This document shows, one piece after another, positions 31,886 through 39,770 of a stretch of 64,000 bases of DNA. A program made the translations under genes and the position numbers. The stretch is from JACMOY01 sp038322575 (lineage in GTDB: Bacteria; Actinomycetota; Actinomycetes; Actinomycetales; Angustibacteraceae). Under the pieces are notes generated by a model. It worked only from the letters and a program-made list of their open reading frames with translations, searched no databases and was not told where the DNA came from. The DNA lies in the NCBI GenBank assembly GCA_038322575.1, contig JBBQGB010000002.1:41746-105745 (forward strand), in the 5' to 3' direction. The first letter of the stretch is position 1; each line of letters starts with the position of its first letter.

Positions 31886-33904
31886 TCACGGCGCCAGCAC
31901 CGCCCGGCGGCTGGTGGGCCCGGCCGACAGGGCCAGCCGCTGGTAGAAGACCTGCCCGGCGACGGTGGCGGGCAGGCTGACGCGGGTGCCCGCCCAGGTG
32001 CCCGCGACGAATCGGTCGCCGGCCTTGCCGAGGTCGAAGGTCGCCGTGCTCGGGGCCCGGTCGCGCAGCGCGGCGGCGGTGAACCAAGTCGTCCCGCGCA
32101 CCACCCCGGGGGTGTCCAGCCCGTCGCCGTCCCAGTCACCGAGGACCGGCACGTCCCCGACGCGTCCCCAGCCGACGGTGATGGTCGCCGGGCCCGGGGT
32201 CGGGGTGGCGCGCAGCAGCCACCTCCCGGCCCGCCAGACGCCGATGCCGTCGGCCTTCCCGGCGACGAACCGGCCGGCCACCGGCACGTCGGTGGTCGTG
32301 CCGAAGCGGAAGGTCCGGTCGCAGGCGCCAGTGGTGAGGGTGTTGCGCAGGCACCAGGTGTTGTTGTGCACGACGGCGACCGAGTCCTTGCCGTCGCCGT
32401 CCCAGTCCCCCACGACGGCCCGGTCGCCTGGGCCGCCGAGCAGGTAGGCGGTGCGCACCCCGCGGGCGGTCAGCCAGGTCACGCGACCGGCGGCGAACCA
32501 GCCGACGTCACCGCGCCGGTCGCCGTCCACGTCACCGGTGAGCGGCTGGCTGGTGGCCGGCAGCAGCCAGCGCAACGTGAAGCCCGGCGACCGGACGCCG
32601 AGGGCGGCGCGCGCCGCCGCCCCGGTGAGGGTGCGGGTGCTGGTGGCACCGGCGGTGACGCCGGTGACCGAGACGCCCCCGATCCGCTCCGCGGTGCCGG
32701 GGCCGGCGACGCGCACGTCGACCACCGTGTCGAAGCCGAAGCGGCGGGCGACGTCGGCCTGCGACAGGCCCACCGACCACGAGCGGTAGGGGTTGTCGGA
32801 CGCCGCGTCCCAGGCGCTGTCGTCCACCGGCACCAGGTAGGGCACGGCAGGGCCGCCGAACACGTAGCGGACGTCCTCGCTGCCCCCGCCGTGGCTGGAG
32901 GTGAAGAACGCGCTGATGGGTGCGCCGTCCGCGGCCAGCACCAGCTGGCGGTCGGTGGCGTCGACCGCGGCCCGCCACGCGCCTCCCGCCGTCTGGTCCT
33001 GCTCCTCGTGCGAGTACCCGCCGTAGTGCTGGGTGGCCGTCGTCGTGCCGATCCGGTACGCCGTCGGGTCGGTGGCGTCGGGGTAGCCCGCGACGAGGTA
33101 GGTGCGGGCCGCGACGGCCTGGGCCTGCAGCGCCGCGGCGGGCCACGAGGCCGGCACCTCGGCCAGGCCCCACAGGTACTTCTGGACGCCGGTGCCGATC
33201 GCGTCGTCGCGGATCACCTGGTCGGCGGACAGCCCGACCCCGCGCAGCGTCGTGAACTGGGTGTCGTCCCAGCGCACCCGCAGGTCGGTGCGCAGCGTCG
33301 CGCCGGTGGGGCCGCCGAAGCTGCGCACGCGGGCCACGGCGCCGCGCTCCTGCAGCCGGAGCACGCCGGTGTCGGCGACCCAGAACCGCTCGGCGCCGGT
33401 GGCGTCCTGCAGCACGACCCCCTTGAGGTCGGCGCGCCGCAGCACCGTCCAGGTCTCACCCAGCGGCTGCACGACCGTCTTGTTCGCGCTCACCGCCACC
33501 CAGGTCAGCGGCCCGGTCTGGGCCTGCACCGTGGTGCGGCCCGCGGCCTCGGCGGCCAGCAGCCGCAGCACCACCGAGGAGCGCAGCGGCACCTGAGCGA
33601 CCGTCGTGCCGGGGTAGTACGTCGACAGGATCGTGCCCGCCGAGCACCCGAGCCGGGCGGCACCCTGCGCGCCGTACTGGCTCAGCCCCAGCGAGTGCCC
33701 CCAGCCGTGCCCGTCGACGATCAGCGCGCCGCTGGTCGGGGTGGGCGCCGCCGGCACCGCGGCCCCGCCGGGGGGCGGGCAGACCGGCCCGTCCGCGTGC
33801 GCGGTGGTCGCGGGCCCGAGCAGCACCGCACCGGCGAGCAGGCCGGCGACCAGGCTGACGGCGGTGGTCAGCGCTGCGGCGGTCCGGCGGGGTCGGCGCG
33901 TCAT
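31886..33904 (-). CDS. Secreted SpoIID/LytB domain protein with FG-GAP/VCBS-like repeats
   Basis: A 672-residue protein. Residues ~1-37 are a signal peptide. The SpoIID/LytB part contains G-H-G-W-G-H-S-L-G-L-S-Q-Y-G-A-Q-G-A, Y-L-W-G-L-A-E-V-P-A-S-W, A-L-Q-A-Q-A-V-A-A-R-T-Y and the S-S-H-G-G region, features of lytic-transglycosylase-related amidase enhancers. The C-terminal third has Asp-rich repeats (D-V-D-G-D-R-R-G-D-V, G-D-W-D-G-D-G-K-D-S-V, G-D-W-D-G-D-G-L-D-T) that would bind calcium. It likely acts on denuded glycan strands in the wall. ATG 33904 has AGGAG seven bases upstream. Confidence 0.88.
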   Translation of the reverse strand: MTRRPRRTAAALTTAVSLVAGLLAGAVLLGPATTAHADGPVCPPPGGAAVPAAPTPTSGALIVDGHGWGHSLGLSQYGAQGAARLGCSAGTILSTYYPGTTVAQVPLRSSVVLRLLAAEAAGRTTVQAQTGPLTWVAVSANKTVVQPLGETWTVLRRADLKGVVLQDATGAERFWVADTGVLRLQERGAVARVRSFGGPTGATLRTDLRVRWDDTQFTTLRGVGLSADQVIRDDAIGTGVQKYLWGLAEVPASWPAAALQAQAVAARTYLVAGYPDATDPTAYRIGTTTATQHYGGYSHEEQDQTAGGAWRAAVDATDRQLVLAADGAPISAFFTSSHGGGSEDVRYVFGGPAVPYLVPVDDSAWDAASDNPYRSWSVGLSQADVARRFGFDTVVDVRVAGPGTAERIGGVSVTGVTAGATSTRTLTGAAARAALGVRSPGFTLRWLLPATSQPLTGDVDGDRRGDVGWFAAGRVTWLTARGVRTAYLLGGPGDRAVVGDWDGDGKDSVAVVHNNTWCLRNTLTTGACDRTFRFGTTTDVPVAGRFVAGKADGIGVWRAGRWLLRATPTPGPATITVGWGRVGDVPVLGDWDGDGLDTPGVVRGTTWFTAAALRDRAPSTATFDLGKAGDRFVAGTWAGTRVSLPATVAGQVFYQRLALSAGPTSRRAVLAP

Positions 33905-33962
33905 CACGGGGCTCCTGGGCGTCTGGTCGCGAATGCCCCGACAGCATGACATCCCGCCGACC

Positions 33963-35687
33963 TCAGGGGTGTCGGTTCGCCCCACGCGCACCAGCGGTCA
34001 CCTGGGCGACCAGCCCGGCGCGCCAGCCCGGCGTCGGGTCCAGCGCGTCCGCCCCGTGGACGGCGACCAGGTCGGCCGCGCGCACCCCGAGCAGGCCGTC
34101 CGCCAGGTGCGCGACCCCCGCCGACAGCGCCGACCGCAGCGCCAGGTCGTAGCCGGGCGCGAGCCGCGTGCCGGCGTCCGGGACGGCGAGGCAGGCCCCG
34201 CTCGTGCTCGCGAGGGCGTGCGCCAGGGCCCACCCGGGCGTCATCGGGGCCGGCCAGCGCAGCACCCTCAGGCGCGCGCAGGTGGCCGCGAGGCCCGCGA
34301 GGGCGCTGCCGGTCGCGCGGCTGCCGCCGGCGTCGACGACGACCACCTCGACGTCCCCCGCGGCGTGCCGGACGGCGTCCAGCAGGGTGGGCACGAACAC
34401 CGCCGCGGGCACCGACGCAGCGAGGATGACGACCACGCTGAGCCGGTCGGCGACGCGGTCCGGCAGCCCGGCGTCCAGGGCGGCCCAGTCGACCAGCCGG
34501 CGGGCCCGGACGACGTCGGACCACGTGCTCGACTCGCGCACCGTCACGCGGTCGGCGGCGTCCTTGCGGGCGTCGTACCGCGCGCCGACCGCCGGCACGA
34601 ACAGCGGCCGCGAGCGCTCGGCGAGGCGCAGCACCAGGTCGTAGTCGACGGCCCGGCGCAGCGAGGTGTCGAAGCCACCGACGGCCTCGACGGCCTCGCG
34701 GCGGGCCACCAGGACGTTCAGGTCGATGTGGTTGCGCAGCGCGAGGGCCGGGCGCCCGGCGTCCAGCGCGCGGTATCGGACGCCGTCCGCGGCGTGCTGC
34801 TCGAGCACCGCGTAGGCGCTCTCGGCGCCGGTGGTGGCCAGGGTGGTGAGCATGGTGCGCAGGTGGTCCGGCGTCCACGTGTTGTCCGAGTCCAGCCAGG
34901 CGAGCACCGCGCCGGTGGCGTGCGCCGCACCCAGGTTGCGGGCGGCGCTGACCCCGCCGTGGTCGGCGCGCACCAGCTCGACCCGCGGGTCGCGGGCGGC
35001 GACGGCCGCGACGACGTCGGGGGTCTGGTCGCTCGACCCGTCGTCGACGACGACCAGCTGCCAGTGCGGGTGGGTCTGGGCCCGCACCGACTCGATCGCG
35101 TCGACCACCTGCCGGGGGCGGTCGCGGACGGGCATGACCACGCTCACGGTCGGCAGGTCGGTGCGGCCTCCCCCGGACGGCGGGGTCGACGTCCAGTGCT
35201 CGCGCACGCGCGGCAGCATGCGCAGCGCCTCCTGGTCGCGCCGCTCCGCCGCCGCGGCGACGACGGCGCCGCGCAGGTCGCCGTAGCCGACCGGGCCGCC
35301 GAGCACCGTGGCCACGGCGGCCGCGGGTGGCAGCGTCCGCGCCTCCCGGACGGTCAGCGCCCCTGGCGCCAGGGCCGGGTGGGTGGCCGAGCGCGGGTCG
35401 GGCGCGGCGAGCGGCTCGGGGAAGCGGCGGCGCCAGGACGCCGGGGCCACCCAGGACGGTTCGAGCAGGGGGTGCGGTGACCAGCCGGCCCGACGTCCGG
35501 CCAGCAGGTAGTGGGCGACCTGGCCGCGCGCGGGCCGGTACCCCTGCGCGGCGTACCAGCCGCGGTCCACCGGCGGCCGCCCGCGCCACGACACCAGGGC
35601 GTGCGCCGCCGCGGGCAGGTTTGCGGCCAGGCTCAGCGCGCGCAGGGCCCGACGTGCCGGCGACCGTCGCCGCAACCGATCGAGCAT
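33963..35687 (-). CDS. GT2 glycosyltransferase with two GT-A-like domains
   Basis: A 574-residue protein. An N-terminal module (D-R-G-W-Y, H-Y-L-x-x-G-x-x-x-G-W-S-P-H-P-L-L-E-P-x-W) is shared with the interrupted glycosyltransferase at 39.8-42.9 kb. A complete GT2 domain follows (V-S-V-V-M-P-V-R-D-R, V-V-V-D-D-G-S-S-D-Q-T, W-L-D-S-D-N-T-W, then R-A-V-D-Y-D-L-V-L-R), then a second, shorter nucleotide-fold (V-V-V-I-L-A-A, E-V-V-V-V-D-A-G-G-S). It probably adds one or two sugars to the surface polymer. It is divergent from the ABC exporter genes. Confidence 0.87.
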   Translation of the reverse strand: MLDRLRRRSPARRALRALSLAANLPAAAHALVSWRGRPPVDRGWYAAQGYRPARGQVAHYLLAGRRAGWSPHPLLEPSWVAPASWRRRFPEPLAAPDPRSATHPALAPGALTVREARTLPPAAAVATVLGGPVGYGDLRGAVVAAAAERRDQEALRMLPRVREHWTSTPPSGGGRTDLPTVSVVMPVRDRPRQVVDAIESVRAQTHPHWQLVVVDDGSSDQTPDVVAAVAARDPRVELVRADHGGVSAARNLGAAHATGAVLAWLDSDNTWTPDHLRTMLTTLATTGAESAYAVLEQHAADGVRYRALDAGRPALALRNHIDLNVLVARREAVEAVGGFDTSLRRAVDYDLVLRLAERSRPLFVPAVGARYDARKDAADRVTVRESSTWSDVVRARRLVDWAALDAGLPDRVADRLSVVVILAASVPAAVFVPTLLDAVRHAAGDVEVVVVDAGGSRATGSALAGLAATCARLRVLRWPAPMTPGWALAHALASTSGACLAVPDAGTRLAPGYDLALRSALSAGVAHLADGLLGVRAADLVAVHGADALDPTPGWRAGLVAQVTAGARGANRHP

Positions 35688-35753
35688 GCTGTCACACTAG
35701 GCGGCTGGCGGGCCGGCCCGGTTCGCCGCGACCCGACTCGAGAGGCTGCCGGT

Positions 35754-36653
35754 GTGAGCGTCGTCGTCCCCGCACCGAGTCACGGCCAGCCCAGTCACGA
35801 CGACCTGGCGGCGCTGGCCGCCGAGCACGGCCTGCCCAAGCTCGGCAGCCGGCCGGGGCTCGCGGACTACGTGCGCCAGCTGTGGGGCCGGCGGTTCTTC
35901 TGCTTCGGGCTGGCCCGGGCCAGGTTCCGGTCGCAGAACGAGCAGGACCGGCTCGGCATCGCCTGGATCGTGCTGCGCCCGCTGATCAACGCCGCGGTCT
36001 ACGGGTTCATCTTCGGCCTGCTGCTGCCGAAGTCGTCGAGGCAGGAGAACTTCGTCGCGTCGCTGGTCGTCGGGGTGTTCATCTTCCAGTTCTTCGCCGC
36101 CTGCCTCACCGACGGCGCCAAGTCCATCACCGGCAACAGCGGGCTGATCAAGAGCCTGCACTTCCCCCGCGCGGTGCTGCCGTTCGCGACCGTGATCGAG
36201 CAGCTGCTCGCACTGGTGCCGATGCTCGTGGTGATGCTCGTCGTCGCGCTGGCCACTGGCGAGCCGGTGCGGCTGAAGTGGCTCGAGCTGGTGCCCGCCC
36301 TGCTGCTGATGACGTTGTTCTGCACGGGGATCGCGATGATCGCGGCGCGCCTGACGATTCACATCCGCGACATCACCCAGCTGATCCCGTTCCTCACGCG
36401 GCTGGTCTTCTACCTCAGCGGCATCTTCTACAAGTCGCCCGGTGGTGGTGCCACCGGAGGCCAGTCGGTGCTCGCGAAGGTGCTCGAGCTCAACCCGGTG
36501 CACGCGTACATCAGCCTGGTACGAGGTGCGGTCATCGTCGGCGAGGGCGCACCCCCCCACACCTGGCGCCTCGGCGTCGGGTACGGCGTCGGGTTCTTCG
36601 TCGTGGGGTTCATCTACTTCTGGCTGGCAGAGGAGCGCTACGGCCGTGAGTGA
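35754..36653 (+). CDS. wzm: ABC-2 type polysaccharide export permease
   Basis: A 299-residue membrane protein with a ~50-residue cytoplasmic N-terminus and six hydrophobic segments. F-R-S-Q-N-E-Q-D-R-L-G-I-A-W-I-V-L-R-P-L precedes helix 1, the typical Wzm/TagG coupling region, and Y-L-S-G-I-F-Y-K-S-P lies before the last pair. It exports lipid-linked polysaccharide with the ATPase encoded next (8-base overlap). GTG 35754 is preceded by GAGAGG. Confidence 0.9.
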   Translation: MSVVVPAPSHGQPSHDDLAALAAEHGLPKLGSRPGLADYVRQLWGRRFFCFGLARARFRSQNEQDRLGIAWIVLRPLINAAVYGFIFGLLLPKSSRQENFVASLVVGVFIFQFFAACLTDGAKSITGNSGLIKSLHFPRAVLPFATVIEQLLALVPMLVVMLVVALATGEPVRLKWLELVPALLLMTLFCTGIAMIAARLTIHIRDITQLIPFLTRLVFYLSGIFYKSPGGGATGGQSVLAKVLELNPVHAYISLVRGAVIVGEGAPPHTWRLGVGYGVGFFVVGFIYFWLAEERYGRE

Positions 36654-37455
36654 GCCCGCCAGCGCACCCGTGACGGGCCCCGCCGACCTGCTGGCGCAAC
36701 GGGTCGCGGCCACCGGCCCGCGCCCGACGGTGATCGTCGACGACCTGCACGTGAACTACACCGTCTACGCGACCGGACGGCCGGCCAAGAACGAGTCGAC
36801 CAAGCTGCTGCGTCGGGCCGTCAACATGCGCCGCGCACGCAAGATCCACGCGCTCAAGGGCATCAGCTTCACCGCCCACGAGGGCGAGGCGATCGGCGTC
36901 ATCGGTCGCAACGGCTCGGGCAAGTCGACGCTGCTGCGGGCGATCGCCGGCCTGACGCCCGCCGACCAGGGGGCGATCTACGCCGACAGCGACCCGACCC
37001 TGCTGGGGGTCAACGCGGCGCTGATCAACGAGCTGTCGGGCGAGCGCAACGTGGTGCTCGGCGGTCTGGCGATGGGCCTGACGCCGGACCAGGTGCGCGA
37101 GAAGTACGACGACATCGTCGACTTCGCCGGCATCGGCGAGTTCATCGAGCTGCCCATGCGCACCTACTCGGCCGGCATGGGCGCGCGCCTGCGGTTCGCG
37201 ATCGCGGCGTCCGCGACGCACCGCATCCTGCTCGTCGACGAGGCCCTGGCCGTCGGCGACGCCGACTTCCAGCGCCGCAGCGAGCGCCGGATCAGCGAGC
37301 TGCGCGACGCGGCCGGCACGGTGTTCCTGGTCAGCCACTCGCTCAAGGTCATCGAGGACACCTGCCAGCGGACGCTGTGGATCGACGGCGGCACCCTGCG
37401 CCTGGACGGCCCGTCCGCCGAGGTCATCGCCGCCTACAACGCCTCGGTCAAGTAG
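36646..37455 (+). CDS. wzt: ABC transporter ATPase for polysaccharide export
   Basis: A 269-residue ATPase. Walker A G-R-N-G-S-G-K-S is at residues 87-94, the signature motif is the degenerate Y-S-A-G-M-G-A-R-L-R-F usual in Wzt/TagH proteins, and Walker B is I-L-L-V-D-E-A-L-A-V-G-D, followed by H-loop V-S-H. There is no C-terminal glycan-recognition domain, so export is probably of an uncapped or lipid-linked polymer. A 60-residue N-terminal extension includes N-Y-T-V-Y-A. It overlaps wzm by 8 bases and is followed three bases later by a GT4 gene. Confidence 0.92.
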   Translation: MSEPASAPVTGPADLLAQRVAATGPRPTVIVDDLHVNYTVYATGRPAKNESTKLLRRAVNMRRARKIHALKGISFTAHEGEAIGVIGRNGSGKSTLLRAIAGLTPADQGAIYADSDPTLLGVNAALINELSGERNVVLGGLAMGLTPDQVREKYDDIVDFAGIGEFIELPMRTYSAGMGARLRFAIAASATHRILLVDEALAVGDADFQRRSERRISELRDAAGTVFLVSHSLKVIEDTCQRTLWIDGGTLRLDGPSAEVIAAYNASVK

Positions 37456-37458
37456 CCC

Positions 37459-38544
37459 GTGCGGGTCCTGGTCGTCACGGTCGTCCACGACCCGCAGGAC
37501 GCCCGCATCCGCTACCGCGAGATGCGCAGCCTGCTGGACGCCGGGCACGCCGTCACGTACGCCGCGCCCTTCACCGCGTACGGCCGCACGGCTCCGGACG
37601 GGGTCCGCGCCATCGACCTGCCCCGCGCGGTCGGACGGCGCCGCGTGGCCGCCCTTCTGGCCGCCCGCTCGGCGCTGCACCGCGAGCGGGGGCAGCACGA
37701 CATCGTGCTGCTGCACGACCCCGAGCTGCTGCTGAGCCTGCCGTCGCTGCGCGGCCTGCCCCCCGTGGTGTGGGACGTGCACGAGGACACCGCAGCGGCG
37801 ATCTCGATGAAGCAGTGGGTTCCCGGGCCGCTGCGCCGGGCGGCCGCGTGGGCCGTGCTGCGCGCCGAGGCCCTGGCCGAGCGGCACCTGCACCTGATGC
37901 TGGCCGAGTACGGGTACGACCAGCGGTTCGCCCGTCGGCACCCCGTCGTCCCCAACACCGTGCCCGTGCCGGACGCGGACCCCCCGCCGCCGGGCGACGA
38001 CCGCGTCGTCTACCTCGGCCGCATCACCCGCCAGCGAGGTGGGCTCGAGATGGTGGCGCTGGCGGGGTCGCTGCCGCCCGGCGTCCGGCTCGAGCTCGTC
38101 GGGCCAGCCGACCCCGACGTCCGCGCCGCGGTCCAGCAGGCCGCCGACGCGAACCTGTTGCGGTGGCACGGTTTCGTGCCGAACGACGTCGCGCTCGCGC
38201 TGCTGCACGGGGCCACGGCGGGTCTGTCCCTGCTGCACGACGAGCCCAACTACGCGCACTCGCGGTTCACCAAGCTGATGGAGTACATGGCGAACGGCGT
38301 GCCGGTCGTGACGACCGCCAACCCCGCCGCCGCCGAGATGGTCCGCGAGTACGACGCCGGGCTGGTCGTTCCGTTCGACGACGCCGCCGCCGTGGCCGAC
38401 GCGGTACGCCGGCTGGTCGACGACCGCGCCCTGCGCGAGCGGCTGGCCCGCAACGGCCGGGCCGCCGCGGTGGCCCACCTGGACTGGGGGGTGTCGAGCG
38501 TCGCCTTCGTCGCGCAGCTCGAGCGGTGGGCGTCCGCCGGCTGA
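37459..38544 (+). CDS. GT4 family glycosyltransferase
   Basis: A 361-residue GT-B enzyme starting V-R-V-L-V-V-T-V-V-H-D-P-Q-D-A-R-I-R-Y-R-E-M. The donor half has V-V-Y-L-G-R-I-T-R-Q-R-G-G-L-E-M, G-F-V-P-N-D-V-A-L-A-L-L and the K-L-M-E-Y-M-A-N-G-V-P-V-V segment, with N-P-A-A-A-E-M-V-R-E-Y-D-A-G-L in the place of the E-x7-E motif. It follows wzt after three bases and is probably co-transcribed, so it likely builds or primes the exported polymer. Confidence 0.88.
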   Translation: MRVLVVTVVHDPQDARIRYREMRSLLDAGHAVTYAAPFTAYGRTAPDGVRAIDLPRAVGRRRVAALLAARSALHRERGQHDIVLLHDPELLLSLPSLRGLPPVVWDVHEDTAAAISMKQWVPGPLRRAAAWAVLRAEALAERHLHLMLAEYGYDQRFARRHPVVPNTVPVPDADPPPPGDDRVVYLGRITRQRGGLEMVALAGSLPPGVRLELVGPADPDVRAAVQQAADANLLRWHGFVPNDVALALLHGATAGLSLLHDEPNYAHSRFTKLMEYMANGVPVVTTANPAAAEMVREYDAGLVVPFDDAAAVADAVRRLVDDRALRERLARNGRAAAVAHLDWGVSSVAFVAQLERWASAG

Positions 38545-38623
38545 CCTCGTCCACCGGCTGGACGACGCAGAACGGTGCGGCCAGACCATTGCCTCGCACC
38601 CGTCCGGGGCGGTAAGCCTGTCC

Positions 38624-38647
38624 CCGGGGGTCGGTCAGGTCCCCCGG
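38624..38647 (+). terminator. Hairpin between exporter operon and peptidoglycan-binding gene
   Basis: CCGGGGG (38624-38630) and CCCCCGG (38641-38647) form a perfect seven-pair stem with a ten-base loop, 80 bases after the GT4 stop and 22 before the next GTG. It could end the wzm-wzt-GT4 transcript or be a leader hairpin of the next gene. Confidence 0.45.
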
Positions 38648-38669
38648 CCGGCATCGTCTGGAGCAGCCC

Positions 38670-39743
38670 GTGCGCCCCCTCGCCCCTCACCACCACACCC
38701 GTCGTCCCCTCGCCCTGCGTTCCCTGGCGGTGGCCGTCACCGCAGCGACCCTGCTCCTGGTGGCCGCCCCCGCTGCGGACGCCGCCGCCCCCCGCTCCGC
38801 CGTGCCCGCTGCAACCGCCGTGCGGGCTACCACCAGCACCGCGCAGTTCCCGGTGCTGCGCCGCGGTGCGCACAGCAACGACGTCGCCGCCGTGCAGCTG
38901 CTGCTGGCCGCGCGCGGGTCGCGCGCCGTCGTCGACGGGCGCTACTCGGCCGCAACCGTGGCTGCGGTGCGCCGCTTCCAGGCCGGGCACCGGCTCACCC
39001 CCGACGGTGTCGTGGGTCCCCGCACCTGGAGCGCGCTGGTCACCACGGTCGGCGCCGGCCACACCGTGCGCGGGCCGGCGGTGCTCGCCGTCCGGCTGCT
39101 GCTCGCGCAGCGCCTGCCCGACTCCCCCGCCCAGCTCGCAACCCTGGTGCGCACCGGCTCACGATCGGTCGACGCCGACCTCGTGGCCGCCGTGCGCCGG
39201 TTCCAGGGTCGCTACGGCCTCGCGCGCGACGGTGTCGTGGCGACGTCCACCTGGCGCGCGCTGGCCGCTGTCCCGGCCAACCGCGGGGTCGTGCGCCCCG
39301 TCCTGGTGCTCGAGCCCGACGGCCTGGGGTTCGTCGTCGGCCCGGCGAGCATCCGGCACGTGCGGTTCGGTTCGTCGTCCACGACGCTGCGCACGGCGCT
39401 CACCGCGGCCCTCGGCCCGCTGCAGACCGACGTGCAGTCCGAGTGCGGCCAGGGGCCGCGAACCTCGTTCTCGCGCAACGGTTTCAGTGTGCTGATCGCC
39501 GGATCGAGGTTCGTCGGCTGGACCGAGCAGGGCGGCACCCCCCGGCGCACCACCGGGGACGGGATCGGCGTCGGGTCGACCCTGTCGGCGCTGCGCGCGT
39601 CGTTCGGCACCGTCACGCTGAGCCGCACGTCGCTCGGCGACGAGTGGGCCAGCCCCGGGCCGATCGCCGGGCTGATCAGCGGTCGCCGGCCGACCAGCCG
39701 GGTGACGACGATCTACTCCGGCGAGACCTGCTTCTTCCGCTGA
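38670..39743 (+). CDS. Secreted peptidoglycan-binding protein with unknown C-terminal domain
   Basis: A 357-residue exported protein. Residues 1-39 are a basic then hydrophobic signal peptide ending A-A-D-A-A-A. Two PG_binding_1-type repeats follow (V-L-R-R-G-A-H-S-N-D-V-A-A-V-Q-L-L-L and a degenerate second copy), each with R-R-F-Q and D-G-V-V. The last ~150 residues form a beta-rich domain with one Cys pair and no family I recognise. It may tether a domain to the wall. GGAG stands seven bases before the GTG. Confidence 0.8.
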   Translation: MRPLAPHHHTRRPLALRSLAVAVTAATLLLVAAPAADAAAPRSAVPAATAVRATTSTAQFPVLRRGAHSNDVAAVQLLLAARGSRAVVDGRYSAATVAAVRRFQAGHRLTPDGVVGPRTWSALVTTVGAGHTVRGPAVLAVRLLLAQRLPDSPAQLATLVRTGSRSVDADLVAAVRRFQGRYGLARDGVVATSTWRALAAVPANRGVVRPVLVLEPDGLGFVVGPASIRHVRFGSSSTTLRTALTAALGPLQTDVQSECGQGPRTSFSRNGFSVLIAGSRFVGWTEQGGTPRRTTGDGIGVGSTLSALRASFGTVTLSRTSLGDEWASPGPIAGLISGRRPTSRVTTIYSGETCFFR

Positions 39744-39770
39744 GGTCAGCCGGGTCAGCCGGGTCAGCCG
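39744..39770. repeat. Three tandem copies of GGTCAGCCG
   Basis: Exact nine-base units at 39744, 39753 and 39762 fill the gap between two convergent genes. On the minus strand each unit places TGA in the frame of the glycosyltransferase gene, so its end has three stops in a row. Confidence 0.6.
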
